Part shown: positions 9,091 to 17,887 of the stretch, one piece after another
Numbering within the stretch: the stretch's first letter is position 1
How the letters are laid out: each line of letters starts with the position of its first letter
Assembly (NCBI RefSeq): GCF_003112575.1
Contig: NZ_BEWC01000011.1
Coordinates: 186,001 to 250,000 of the forward strand
Length of the DNA stretch: 64,000 nucleotides
From: Streptomyces ardesiacus
GTDB taxonomy: Bacteria; Actinomycetota; Actinomycetes; Streptomycetales; Streptomycetaceae
Direction of reading: 5' to 3'
Position numbers and translations under genes: made by a program
The notes under the pieces: model-generated
Databases searched by the model: none
The model's input: the letters and a program-made list of their open reading frames with translations, nothing else
Told to the model about the DNA's origin: nothing

Positions 9091-11534
9091 CGGGAGTCCT
9101 TCGTCGGCAGTCGGCGGTCGGCGGGGGGAGTCGAGGGGGCGGCGGCGTCGGTGGCCTCCGCGTCGTCGTCGGTCTGGGCCCGCAGCGTGCCGCGCTGGAA
9201 ACCGGCGAGGGACGAGGCGGCGCGCTCGGCCGTGAAGTCGGCGTAGGCGTCCTGGCCCCGGGGGCCGGAGTCCTCGTCGCGCAGCTCGGCGGCGAGGCTG
9301 GTCTGCGGCACCCGGCGGGGCAACGGCGCCAGGCCGCCGCTCCCGCCCGCGGAGCCGTCCGGCGCGGCGGTGCGGGCCGGGGCGCCCGCCGCGACCGCGG
9401 ACCGGCTCGGGGGCGCGGGCCGGGACGACCGTACCGGCCGCTCGCCGTCGGCCGGGTCCGCCCCCGGCCCGGAGGAAGCGGTGGGCCCGGCGGGGGCAGG
9501 GGCTTCCGCGGCGGTCCGGGGAGCCCCGGCACTCCGGGCGGCCTCCGCGCCGTCCGCGCGGCCACCGGCGCCGCGCGCTGCGCCGTCCGTCCCGCGCACC
9601 ACGATGTCGTGCGGGATCAGCACGATCGCCGTGGTCCCGCCGTACGGGGAGGGGCGCAGCGTGACGGTGATGCCGTGCCGGTGCGCGAGGCGGGCGACGA
9701 CGAACATGCCGAGCCGCAGGTCGTCGGCGAGCGCCACCACGTCGAACTGCGGCGCCACCGCCAACTGGGCGTTGAACGAGGCGTAGTCCTCCTCCGACAG
9801 GCCGAGCCCGCGGTCCTCGATCTCGACGGCCAGGCCCTTGGCGACCAGCGCCGCGCGCACTCCGACCGGGTTGGGGGCGGGGGAGTACGCGGTGGCGTTG
9901 TCGATCAGCTCGGCCAGCAGGTGGATCACGTCGGCCACCGCGGGCGGGGCGAGGGCCACCTCCTCGTCGGCGTGCAGCTCCACCCGCTGGTACTCGGCGA
10001 CCTCGCCGACGGCGCTGCGCAGGATGTCCACCAGGGACACCGGCTCGCGCCAGGTGCGCCGGGGCTGCTCACCGGCGATGATGACGAGGTTCTCCTCGTA
10101 GCGCCGCAACTGGGCCGCCGTGGAGTCCAGTTCGTACAGTCCCTTGAGGATCTCCGGGTCCGTGTGCTCGCGCTCCAGGGCGTCCAGCTTGCCGAGCTGC
10201 ATGTTGACGAGGTTCTGGCTCTGCCGGGCGATGCCCAGGATCACCTTCTGGAAGCCGCGCCGGGTGTCGGCCAGTTCGACGGCGGTGTACACGGCGGTGC
10301 GCTGCGCGGTGTTGAACGCCTGCGCGACCTGGCCGAGTTCGTCCCGCCCGTAGTCCAGCGGCGGGGTTGCCGACTCCACGTCGACCTTCTCGCCGCGCTC
10401 CAGCCGCGCCACCACGTCGGGCAGCCGCTCCTGGGCCAGGCTCAGGGTGGCCAGCCGCAGCCCGCGCAGCCGCCGGGACAGCGAGCGCGTGATGCGCCAG
10501 GAGATGACGATGCACAGCACCAGCGCGATCAGCCCGCCCGCGCTGAGGAGGCCGGCCTTGAGCAGCAGGCCCCGGGCCTCCGCGGCGCTGCGGTCGAGGA
10601 GGCCGTCCGTCTGCTGCCGGACGAGCTGGGCGTACTGGGTGGAGATCGCCTCGAAGGCGGTGTTCCAGCGCTGCCGCGCGTCCGGCAGGTCGATCCGTGC
10701 GTCCCCGCCCGCCGAACGGGCCTCGATCACCTGGTCCTCGACGTCCTGCAGGGACTTCCACTCGGGGCCGGCCAGGATGCGCTCGGTCTGCGTCTTCGCG
10801 GAGCCCGTCAAGGAGGGCACGATCTGGTCCTGCACCAGCCAGCGGCGGGTGTGCACCAACTGCGCGAACCGGGTCCACTCCTCCTCGTCCATCCGGCCGG
10901 ACGGCCAGGCCAGGGTGAGCCGGGCGTCCTCCTGGGAGATCAGCTCGGCGGCGTGCTCCAGGGCGACCAGCGGACCGGCCCGGGAGGTGAGGTCCCCGTC
11001 GTCGACCTGGGAGAGTTCCTGGAAGGCGTGGATCTGCTCGTCGACGATCGAGGTGTACTGGTCCAGCGCCTGCTCGGCGGTGATGTCGCTGGGGTCGTCC
11101 ACCTGGTTGCGGTAGTACTCCAGGCTGCCCACCGAACCCAGCACCGAGTACAGCCGGTCCGAGATCCGGTCGGGAGCGCTCTCGATCGCCTCCGACTGGC
11201 CCACGAGCTGGGCGACCGCGGCGTCCGTCTTCTTGCGCTGCGCGTCCAGTTCCGCCCTCTGGCCGTCCGGTGCGGCCAGCCAGGCGGCCGACAGACTGCG
11301 CTCCTTCTGCAGGGCGAGGGCCGCCTCGGTGCCCATCGCCCCGGTGTCGCGGCTCAACTCCGTCTGCGCGCGCAGCCGCAGCCCCTCCGAGAACATCTGG
11401 ATCGTCGTGACGCCCCACACGGCGGCGAGGGCGACGCCGGGCACCACGGCCAGGAGGATCAGCGAGAGCCGTATGGAGCCGAAGTGGCGCCGGGCACGCT
11501 TCTGCCGGGCCTTCCGTGTCTTCCGTGCAGACAT
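9087..11534 (-). CDS. cvnA: Conservon sensor kinase-like protein CvnA
   Basis: An 815-residue membrane protein. It has a basic N-terminus, a first membrane segment (LSLILLAVVPGVALAAVWGV), a ~290-residue extracellular NIT-like helical sensor, a second membrane segment (AGGLIALVLCIVISWRI), a HAMP region and a HATPase fold (LLAELIDNATAYSPAPN; DRGLGLSEEDY; GMFVVARLAHRHGITVTL). The low-complexity C-terminal tail of ~180 residues is rich in Ala, Pro and Gly. No classic HisKA His box is evident, as usual for CvnA. It probably starts the signal passed to CvnB-D. A lipoprotein gene lies only 68 bases upstream on the same strand. Confidence 0.9.
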   Translation of the reverse strand: MSARKTRKARQKRARRHFGSIRLSLILLAVVPGVALAAVWGVTTIQMFSEGLRLRAQTELSRDTGAMGTEAALALQKERSLSAAWLAAPDGQRAELDAQRKKTDAAVAQLVGQSEAIESAPDRISDRLYSVLGSVGSLEYYRNQVDDPSDITAEQALDQYTSIVDEQIHAFQELSQVDDGDLTSRAGPLVALEHAAELISQEDARLTLAWPSGRMDEEEWTRFAQLVHTRRWLVQDQIVPSLTGSAKTQTERILAGPEWKSLQDVEDQVIEARSAGGDARIDLPDARQRWNTAFEAISTQYAQLVRQQTDGLLDRSAAEARGLLLKAGLLSAGGLIALVLCIVISWRITRSLSRRLRGLRLATLSLAQERLPDVVARLERGEKVDVESATPPLDYGRDELGQVAQAFNTAQRTAVYTAVELADTRRGFQKVILGIARQSQNLVNMQLGKLDALEREHTDPEILKGLYELDSTAAQLRRYEENLVIIAGEQPRRTWREPVSLVDILRSAVGEVAEYQRVELHADEEVALAPPAVADVIHLLAELIDNATAYSPAPNPVGVRAALVAKGLAVEIEDRGLGLSEEDYASFNAQLAVAPQFDVVALADDLRLGMFVVARLAHRHGITVTLRPSPYGGTTAIVLIPHDIVVRGTDGAARGAGGRADGAEAARSAGAPRTAAEAPAPAGPTASSGPGADPADGERPVRSSRPAPPSRSAVAAGAPARTAAPDGSAGGSGGLAPLPRRVPQTSLAAELRDEDSGPRGQDAYADFTAERAASSLAGFQRGTLRAQTDDDAEATDAAAPSTPPADRRLPTKDSR

Positions 11535-11602
11535 CGTCGTCCTAGGCGATCAGTGGGGGAGGGGAACGGAGGCAGGCGTACGGCGAAGGCCGCGCACCCC
11601 GG

Positions 11603-12607
11603 TCACCGGGTGCCGTCCGCGGCGAACCCCGCGACGGAGTCGGCGTTCGTCCGGGTCACGAACGCGGGGCCGGTCAGCACCGGGGCCTCCCCGCCGCCGC
11701 TGACGTTGCCGTTGGTGCGGTACAGCCAGAGCGCGTCCACGGCGAGATAGCCCTGCAGATACGGCTGCTGGTCCACCGCGAACTGGACGTCCCCGCGCTT
11801 GACGGCGGCGACCAGGTCGTTGTCGAGGTCGAAGGTGGCGACCTTCGCCCTGCTGCCCGCCTCGGCGACCGAATCGACGGCGGTGAGGGCGAACGCGGCG
11901 CCGTTCATGACGACTTCGTCGATGCTCGTGTCCTGCCGCAGCCGCGCCGTGACGGCCGCGCCGACCGCCTTCATGTCGGTGCCCTCGACGTAGAGCATCT
12001 CGGTCTCGCCCCCGAAGGTCTTCTTCACCCCGGCGCAGCGGGCCTCCAGGGCGACGTTGCCGCGCTCGTGGATGACGCACAGGGCGTGCTTGGCGTCGAG
12101 GTCGTTCAGCTTGTCGCCGACGGCCCGGCCCGCGACGCTCTCGTCCTGCCCGAAGTACCCGAGGAGCCCGGCGGACCGCCACGCGTCGATGCCGGAGTTG
12201 AGGCCGACCACGGGGATCCGGGCCGCCCCGGCCTCGGCGACCGGCGCCTTCATGGCCTGCGGTTTGGCCAGGGTCACGGCGATGCCGTCGGCCTTGTCGC
12301 GGACGGCGTCCCGCACCAGGTCGGCCTGGTCGGAGGCGTCGGCGTCCCCGGCGTAGGTCAGGTCGACGCCGTCCTTGGCGGCCGCCGCCTCGGCACCCTT
12401 GCGCACCCGGTCCCAGAAGGCGTCGCCCTCACCGCCGTGGGTGACCATGACGATCTTCATCCGGTCGCCGCCCGCGGCCTCGGCCTCCGGGCCGTCCTCG
12501 TCCCCGCCGAGGGCGGAGCAGCCGGCCACCAGCAGGCAGACGGCGGCCGCGAGGACCGCGGTGCGCGGCGGTCCGAAGGAGTGGAAGGGCGGGTGAGCTG
12601 TACTCAT
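11603..12607 (-). CDS. Sugar-binding type lipoprotein ahead of the conservon
   Basis: A periplasmic-binding fold protein (Peripla_BP_4 type, 334 aa) with a lipobox LLVAGC at about residues 24-29. The mature part begins MKIVMVTHGGEGDAFWDRVRKGAEAAAAKDGVDL and has the ribose-binding-like VVGLNSG and LRQDTSIDEVVMNG segments. No permease or ATPase is nearby. It lies 68 bases upstream of cvnA in the same direction, so it may be a solute sensor feeding the CvnA extracellular domain rather than a transport receptor; this is inference. A TTGACT on the minus strand at 12733-12738 may be part of its promoter. Confidence 0.82.
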   Translation of the reverse strand: MSTAHPPFHSFGPPRTAVLAAAVCLLVAGCSALGGDEDGPEAEAAGGDRMKIVMVTHGGEGDAFWDRVRKGAEAAAAKDGVDLTYAGDADASDQADLVRDAVRDKADGIAVTLAKPQAMKAPVAEAGAARIPVVGLNSGIDAWRSAGLLGYFGQDESVAGRAVGDKLNDLDAKHALCVIHERGNVALEARCAGVKKTFGGETEMLYVEGTDMKAVGAAVTARLRQDTSIDEVVMNGAAFALTAVDSVAEAGSRAKVATFDLDNDLVAAVKRGDVQFAVDQQPYLQGYLAVDALWLYRTNGNVSGGGEAPVLTGPAFVTRTNADSVAGFAADGTR

Positions 12608-12996
12608 GGGGGCGGGGGCACCTCGCTGTGCGGCCGAGCAGGAGGAACGGAGCGAGGGTGCCCGGAGCCGCGGGTCGCTACGCCAACCGGGTGAACTCGC
12701 CTGGCCGGAGCAAATCGTGTGTGACCGGTGGTAGTCAAGTGACCAGCGAACCGCTGTCAGTTGTCGGTGCCGCATCGTGATGATCGGGACGGCGAAAGCG
12801 GGCCGAAGCGGAATGCCGGACGGTATGTCCGGGGGTGTGCGCCGGGGTGTGCGCGGGGGCGCCCGGGGGCGCCCGTCCGGGCCGAGCGGCCTCATCGGGG
12901 TTGATCTGATGGGCAGTTAGTAAGTGAGATATCGTGGACCGGGGGTAAAGACAGGCGGCACGGTCTGCCGAGTTCCAGCCCAGGAGAGTACAGCCG
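12608..12996. promoter_or_regulatory. Divergent promoter region of lipoprotein gene and cprB
   Basis: A 389-base gene-free stretch between two divergent genes. It holds a G-rich repetitive block near 12832-12880 (GGGTGTGCG and GGGCGCCCG units), a possible minus-strand -35 element TTGACT at 12733-12738, and the cprB ribosome site AGGAGAG about 12 bases before its ATG. No long palindrome resembling a gamma-butyrolactone receptor operator was recognised by eye. Confidence 0.5.
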
Positions 12997-13656
12997 ATGG
13001 CGAGGCAGCTACGCGCCGAGCAGACCCGCGCGACCATCATCGGTGCCGCGGCCGACCTGTTCGACCGCCACGGCTACGAGTCGACCAGCCTGAGCGAGAT
13101 CGTCGCCCACGCCGGGGTCACCAAGGGCGCCCTGTACTTCCACTTCGCGGCGAAGGAGGACCTCGCCCAGGCCATCATGGAGATACAGTGCCGCACCTTC
13201 CGCCGGCTCGTGAGGGACCTGGACGGACGGGGCTACTCCTCCCTGGAGGCGCTGCTGCGTCTCACCTTCGGCATGACCCGGCTCTGCGAGGAGGAGCCGG
13301 TGCTGCGGGCCGGGCTGCGGCTCGCCACCACGGGGGTGCCGGTGCGGCCGCCGCTGCGGCACCCCTTCACCGAGTGGCGGGAGATCGCCACCAGCCGGCT
13401 CCTGAACGCCGTACGGCAGTCCGACGTGCACCCCGACATCGACGTCGACTCCGTCGCGCACACCCTCGTCTGCTCCGTCGTCGGCACCCGCGTCGTCAGC
13501 GGCACCCTCGAACCGGCCGGGCGCCAGCCCCGCCGTCTCGCCGAGATGTGGTACATCCTGATCCGCGGCGTGGTCCCGGTGACCCGACGCGCCCGCTACC
13601 TCACCCTGACGTCCCGCCTGGAACGGGAGACGGGCGCCGCCCGGCCGGTACGGTGA
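12997..13656 (+). CDS. cprB: Gamma-butyrolactone receptor homologue CprB (TetR family)
   Basis: A TetR-fold repressor of 219 residues very close to S. coelicolor CprB as I recall it. The N-terminal helix-turn-helix is MARQLRAEQTRATIIGAAAD plus TSLSEIVAHAGVTKGALYFHF. Trp127 (HPFTEWREI), the ligand-pocket residue of this family, is present. CprB binds palindromic operators and influences antibiotic production and sporulation in S. coelicolor; a true butyrolactone ligand was not established there. The ATG has a clear AGGAGAG ribosome site. The next genes are a DUF89 protein (5 bases on) and geosmin synthase. Confidence 0.93.
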   Translation: MARQLRAEQTRATIIGAAADLFDRHGYESTSLSEIVAHAGVTKGALYFHFAAKEDLAQAIMEIQCRTFRRLVRDLDGRGYSSLEALLRLTFGMTRLCEEEPVLRAGLRLATTGVPVRPPLRHPFTEWREIATSRLLNAVRQSDVHPDIDVDSVAHTLVCSVVGTRVVSGTLEPAGRQPRRLAEMWYILIRGVVPVTRRARYLTLTSRLERETGAARPVR

Positions 13657-13661
13657 CGTGC

Positions 13662-14879
13662 ATGTCCGACACCCCGTCCGCGCCCGCCCCCGTCATCCTC
13701 GGCAACGAACCCGGGTCCTTCCCGCACGGCGTGCTCGCCGAGCGGCACCCCGCCATCGTGCGGCAGGTGCGCGACGCCTTCCCCCTCGGTCCCGAACGGC
13801 GCCGCGCGCTCGACGCCCTGCTCGCGAGCTGCGCCGACGGCGTGGTCGAGCCGCTGCCCGCCGACGCCGACCCCACCGGACGCGACCGGGACCGCTGGGC
13901 CCGCTGGGGCATGGACGCGTACGCCGGCCGCTCCTGGTACGAGGTGCCCTGGCTGTGGGCCGAGAGCCACTTCTACCGCCGGCTCCTCGACGCCTTCGGC
14001 CACTTCGGCCCCGGCCCCTGGCAGGGCGTCGACCCGTTCCGGCCCGCCAAGCTCGCCGAACTCGACGCGCCGGAGACCGACGAGGAACTCGCCGCGCTCG
14101 ACGGCCTCGACGCGCTGCCCGCCGAGGAACGGACCAGGGCCCTGCTGCACGGCTCGCTCTGGGGCAACCGCGCCGACCTCGGCTTCCGTCTCTCCGGCCC
14201 GGGCGCCGCCGCCGGGGGCGGGACGGAACCCCTCGTCGCCGACGACAGCGCCACCCTGTGGTCCCTGCTCCCGGCCCCCGCGGCCGGGGCCGCGCGCCGG
14301 GAGCCGGTCACCCTGTGCCTCGTCGCCGACAACGCCGGGCGCGAACTCGTCCCCGACCTGCTCCTCGTCGCGCACCTCCTCGCCGAGGGCCGCGTCGACC
14401 GGGCCGTCCTGCACGTCAAGCCGTACCCGTACTACGTCTCCGACGCCACGCCCGCCGACGTGCTCGACGCCCTGCGCCGGCTCGTCGCCGCCGGCGGTAC
14501 GGCGGCCGGGTACGGCGAGCGGCTGTGGACCGCGCTCACCGACGGCCGCGTCACCGTCCGCGCCCACCCCTTCTCCTGCGCCCCGCTGCCCTACGCGGAC
14601 ATGCCCGGCGACCTGCGCGAGGACTTCGCCGCGGCCACCGTGACCGTCCTCAAGGGCGACCTGAACTACCGGCGTCTGGTGGGGGACCGGTGGTGGCCGC
14701 CGACCACCTCCTTCGCGGACGTCACCGCCTACTTCCCCGGCCCGGTCGCGGCGCTGCGCACCCTCAAGTCGGACGTGGTCACCGGGCTCGACGCCGGGAC
14801 CGTCTCCGCGCTGGAGGCGAGCGGCGAGCGGCGCTGGCGGACGAGCGGCACGCACGCGCTGATCCAGGTCAGGCGCTGA
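13662..14879 (+). CDS. DUF89/ARMT1-like damage-control phosphatase
   Basis: A 405-residue DUF89 family protein. Visible family marks are the acidic helical N-terminal domain with RWARWGMDAYAGRSWYEVPWLWAESHFYRRLLDAFG, the metal site strands LWGNRADLGFR and LCLVADNAGRELVPDLLLVAHLLAEG (Asn/Asp ligands), and VTVLKGDLNYRRLVGD near the end. Members hydrolyse phosphate from damaged or excess sugar phosphates with Co/Mn/Ni. The gene starts 5 bases after cprB and is probably cotranscribed with it. The link to geosmin synthesis, if any, is only positional. The start rests on the ATG at 13662 with a weak ribosome site. Confidence 0.82.
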   Translation: MSDTPSAPAPVILGNEPGSFPHGVLAERHPAIVRQVRDAFPLGPERRRALDALLASCADGVVEPLPADADPTGRDRDRWARWGMDAYAGRSWYEVPWLWAESHFYRRLLDAFGHFGPGPWQGVDPFRPAKLAELDAPETDEELAALDGLDALPAEERTRALLHGSLWGNRADLGFRLSGPGAAAGGGTEPLVADDSATLWSLLPAPAAGAARREPVTLCLVADNAGRELVPDLLLVAHLLAEGRVDRAVLHVKPYPYYVSDATPADVLDALRRLVAAGGTAAGYGERLWTALTDGRVTVRAHPFSCAPLPYADMPGDLREDFAAATVTVLKGDLNYRRLVGDRWWPPTTSFADVTAYFPGPVAALRTLKSDVVTGLDAGTVSALEASGERRWRTSGTHALIQVRR

Positions 14880-14914
14880 GCGGGCAGCCGGGGAGAAGTT
14901 CCCGCATTTCGGGC

Positions 14915-14937
14915 TGATTCACGCGATGGTGTGATCA
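14915..14937. promoter_or_regulatory. Imperfect palindrome upstream of geosmin synthase
   Basis: The 23 bases start TGATTCAC and end GTGTGATCA, an inverted repeat with a one-base slip that contains TCAC...GTGA half-sites like those of CRP-type regulators. It ends 48 bases before the geosmin synthase ATG, inside the short gap after the DUF89 gene. A role as operator is inference. A small hairpin CCCG/CGGG at 14901-14913 lies just before it. Confidence 0.4.
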
Positions 14938-14985
14938 TGTGCGGCCCGACGGATGCCTCCGGAGGGCCGTGGGTAGGGCCCGGCC

Positions 14986-17187
14986 ATGACGCAACAGCCC
15001 TTCCAACTCCCGCACTTCTACCTGCCGCATCCCGCGCGGCTCAACCCGCATCTCGACGAGGCCCGCGCCCACTCGACGACGTGGGCGCGCGAGATGGGCA
15101 TGCTGGAGGGCTCCGGGGTCTGGGAGCAGTCCGACCTCGACGCCCACGACTACGGCCTGCTCTGCGCCTACACCCACCCCGACTGCGACGGGCCGGCGCT
15201 CTCCCTCATCACCGACTGGTACGTGTGGGTCTTCTTCTTCGACGACCACTTCCTGGAGAAGTTCAAACGCAGCCAGGACCGCCTCGCCGGCAAGGCCCAC
15301 CTGGACCGGCTCCCCCTGTTCATGCCGCTCGACGACGCCACCGGGATGCCCGAGCCGGAGAACCCGGTCGAGGCGGGCCTCGCCGACCTGTGGACCCGCA
15401 CCGTCCCCGCGATGTCGGCCGACTGGCGCCGCCGCTTCGCCGTCGCCACCGAGCACCTGCTGAACGAGTCGATGTGGGAGCTGTCCAACATCAACGAGGG
15501 GCGCATCGCCAACCCCGTCGAGTACATCGAGATGCGCCGCAAGGTCGGCGGCGCCCCCTGGTCGGCCGGGCTCGTGGAGTACGCGACCGCCGAGGTGCCC
15601 GCCGCCGTCGCCGGGTCCAGGCCGCTCCGGGTGCTCATGGAGACGTTCTCCGACGCCGTGCACCTGCGCAACGACCTCTTCTCCTACCAGCGGGAGGTCG
15701 AGGACGAGGGCGAGCTGAGCAACGGGGTACTGGTCCTGGAGACCTTCTTCGGCTGCACCACCCAAGAGGCCGCCGAGCTGGTCAACGACGTCCTCACCTC
15801 CCGGCTGCACCAGTTCGAGCACACCGCGTTCACCGAAGTGCCCGCCGTGGCCCTGGAGAACGGCCTGACCCCGCCGGAGGTCGCCGCCGTCGCCGCGTAC
15901 ACCAAGGGCCTTCAGGACTGGCAGTCCGGCGGCCACGAATGGCACATGCGCTCCAGCCGCTACATGAACAAGGGCGAGCGTCCGACGGCCGGCTGGCAGA
16001 CGCTGACCGGGCCCGGCACCTCCGCCGCGGACGTCGGCGCGCTCCTGGCCACGGCGGTCGCCCAGCGGGCCCGCCCCTACACCAACGTGCCCTTCCAGAA
16101 GGTCGGCCCGTCCGTCATCCCCGACATCCGCATGCCCTATCCGCTGGAGCTGAGCCCCGCCCTGGAGGGCGCCCGGCGGCACCTGTCCGAGTGGTGCCTG
16201 AGGATGGGCATCCTCAGCGAGGGCGTCTGGGACCAGGACAAGCTGGAGAGCTGCGACCTCCCCCTGTGCGCCGCCGGCCTCGACCCGGACGCCACCCAGG
16301 ACCAGCTCGACCTCGCCTCGGGCTGGCTGGCCTTCGGCACCTACGGCGACGACTACTACCCGCTCGTCTACGGCCACCGGCGGGACCTCGCCGCCGCCCG
16401 GCTGACCACCGCCCGCCTGTCGGCCTGCATGCCGCTCGACGGCGAGCCCGTCCCGCCGCCCGCCAACGCGATGGAACGCTCGCTGATCGACCTGTGGGCG
16501 CGCACGACGGCCGGCATGACGCCCGAGGAGCGGCGTCCCCTGAAGACGGCCGTCGACACGATGACCGAGGCCTGGGTGTGGGAGCTGTCCAACCAGATCC
16601 AGAACCGCGTCCCCGACCCGGTGGACTACCTGGAGATGCGGCGCGCCACCTTCGGCTCCGACCTCACCCTCGGCCTGTGCCGCGCCGGACACGGCCCCGC
16701 GGTCCCCGCCGAGGTCTACCGCACCGGGCCCGTCCGCTCCCTGGAGAACGCGGCGATCGACTACGCCTGCCTGCTCAACGACGTCTTCTCCTACCAGAAG
16801 GAGATCGAGTACGAGGGCGAGGTCCACAACGCGGTCCTCGTCGTGCAGAACTTCTTCGGCGTCGACTACCCGGCCGCCCTGGGCGTCGTGCAGGACCTGA
16901 TGAACCAGCGCATGCGCCAGTTCGAGCACGTCGTCGCGCACGAACTCCCCGTGGTCTACGACGACTTCCAGTTGTCGGAGGAGGCGCGGGCCGTCATGCA
17001 CGGGTACGTCACCGACCTGCAGAACTGGATGGCGGGCATCCTCAACTGGCACCGCAGCGTCCCGCGTTACAAGGCCGAGTACCTGGCGGGCCGTACCCAT
17101 GGCTTCCTCCCGGACCGGATCCCGGCCGCGCCCGTGCCGGCCATGCCGGTGCCCGTGCCGAGGAGCAGCCCGGTCCCGACGCCCTGA
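14986..17187 (+). CDS. geoA: Germacradienol/geosmin synthase
   Basis: A bifunctional terpene cyclase of 733 residues built from two class I domains. The N-terminal domain has the Asp-rich motif D86-DHFLE and the Mg-binding N229-DLFSYQRE. It turns farnesyl diphosphate into germacradienol and germacrene D. The C-terminal domain has the variant DDYYP motif and a second NDVFSYQKE, and converts germacradienol to geosmin. All four motifs are intact, so the strain should make geosmin. The Pro-rich last ~20 residues are not conserved. TAGGG lies 7 bases before the ATG. The gene stands alone apart from the DUF89/cprB genes upstream. Confidence 0.98.
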   Translation: MTQQPFQLPHFYLPHPARLNPHLDEARAHSTTWAREMGMLEGSGVWEQSDLDAHDYGLLCAYTHPDCDGPALSLITDWYVWVFFFDDHFLEKFKRSQDRLAGKAHLDRLPLFMPLDDATGMPEPENPVEAGLADLWTRTVPAMSADWRRRFAVATEHLLNESMWELSNINEGRIANPVEYIEMRRKVGGAPWSAGLVEYATAEVPAAVAGSRPLRVLMETFSDAVHLRNDLFSYQREVEDEGELSNGVLVLETFFGCTTQEAAELVNDVLTSRLHQFEHTAFTEVPAVALENGLTPPEVAAVAAYTKGLQDWQSGGHEWHMRSSRYMNKGERPTAGWQTLTGPGTSAADVGALLATAVAQRARPYTNVPFQKVGPSVIPDIRMPYPLELSPALEGARRHLSEWCLRMGILSEGVWDQDKLESCDLPLCAAGLDPDATQDQLDLASGWLAFGTYGDDYYPLVYGHRRDLAAARLTTARLSACMPLDGEPVPPPANAMERSLIDLWARTTAGMTPEERRPLKTAVDTMTEAWVWELSNQIQNRVPDPVDYLEMRRATFGSDLTLGLCRAGHGPAVPAEVYRTGPVRSLENAAIDYACLLNDVFSYQKEIEYEGEVHNAVLVVQNFFGVDYPAALGVVQDLMNQRMRQFEHVVAHELPVVYDDFQLSEEARAVMHGYVTDLQNWMAGILNWHRSVPRYKAEYLAGRTHGFLPDRIPAAPVPAMPVPVPRSSPVPTP

Positions 17188-17262
17188 CCGGCGTTCAGTC
17201 TCACTCTTTCGTGGCTCGTCACGCGCCGATGCGCCGGGTAGAGCACTGGCCGGAGGCGATCC

Positions 17263-17874
17263 ATGGAACAGACAGCGTTGCGTCCCAAGCCGATGCCCGG
17301 CCGGGACCCGGGGCCCGGCACCGATCCCGACACCGGCCCGCGTCCCTGCGGGCGCAGGCGCCGCCGGCGGTTCGTCACCGTGCTGCTCGGCGTGCTCGCC
17401 GCCGCAGTCCTCGTCCTCGCGGGCGTGGGGCTGGGCACGGTGGGGGCCACGGTCATCGGCATGAGCAAGCTGGCCGACCTGCAGCAGCCGGCCGGGGCAC
17501 CCGGTCCCGGCGGGGCGGGCGCAGGCGCGGCAGCGGCCGGGGCGGGCACGGGCACGAAGGCCGCCCCGGCGGCCCCGCCGGCCGGGGCGTCCCCCGCCCC
17601 GGCACCGGCCGGCGCGACCCTCGGCGTCGAGGCCGTGGACGACGACGGGCCCGGGGCCCGGGTCGTGGGCGTCCACGTGCCGGGCCCCGGGTACGCGGCG
17701 GGCCTGGTGCGGGGCGACGTACTGCTGGCGGTCGGCACGACCCGCGTCGACTCGGCCGCCGACCTCGCCCGCGCCGTGGCCCGCGCCCGGCCCGGCAAGG
17801 AGGTCAGGCTCACCGTGCGCCACCGCAGCGGCGGCTACCAGCAGCTGACGGCCGTACCGGGCGTCGTCACCTGA
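17263..17874 (+). CDS. Membrane-anchored PDZ-domain protein
   Basis: A 203-residue protein. An Arg/Pro-rich cytoplasmic start is followed by one membrane segment (FVTVLLGVLAAAVLVLAGVG), an Ala/Gly/Pro linker of ~50 residues and a PDZ domain (GARVVGVHVPGPGYAAGLVRGDVLLAVGTTRVDSAADLARAVA). There is no protease domain, so it is probably a scaffold or regulator outside the membrane. GGAGG lies 8 bases before the ATG. It converges on the metallophosphoesterase gene through a shared terminator. Confidence 0.82.
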   Translation: MEQTALRPKPMPGRDPGPGTDPDTGPRPCGRRRRRRFVTVLLGVLAAAVLVLAGVGLGTVGATVIGMSKLADLQQPAGAPGPGGAGAGAAAAGAGTGTKAAPAAPPAGASPAPAPAGATLGVEAVDDDGPGARVVGVHVPGPGYAAGLVRGDVLLAVGTTRVDSAADLARAVARARPGKEVRLTVRHRSGGYQQLTAVPGVVT

Positions 17875-17887
17875 GGGTGCCCTCAGG
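17870..17887. terminator. Convergent hairpin carrying both stop codons
   Basis: CCTGAGGG at 17870-17877 and CCCTCAGG at 17880-17887 form a perfect 8-bp stem with a 2-base gap. The stem contains the stop codon of the PDZ gene on the plus strand and that of the phosphoesterase gene on the minus strand. Confidence 0.5.

Noticed and set aside
12830..12880. G-rich repeats upstream of cprB as a possible operator
   Set aside because: Low-complexity GC tracts without clear dyad symmetry of the spacing used by butyrolactone receptors.
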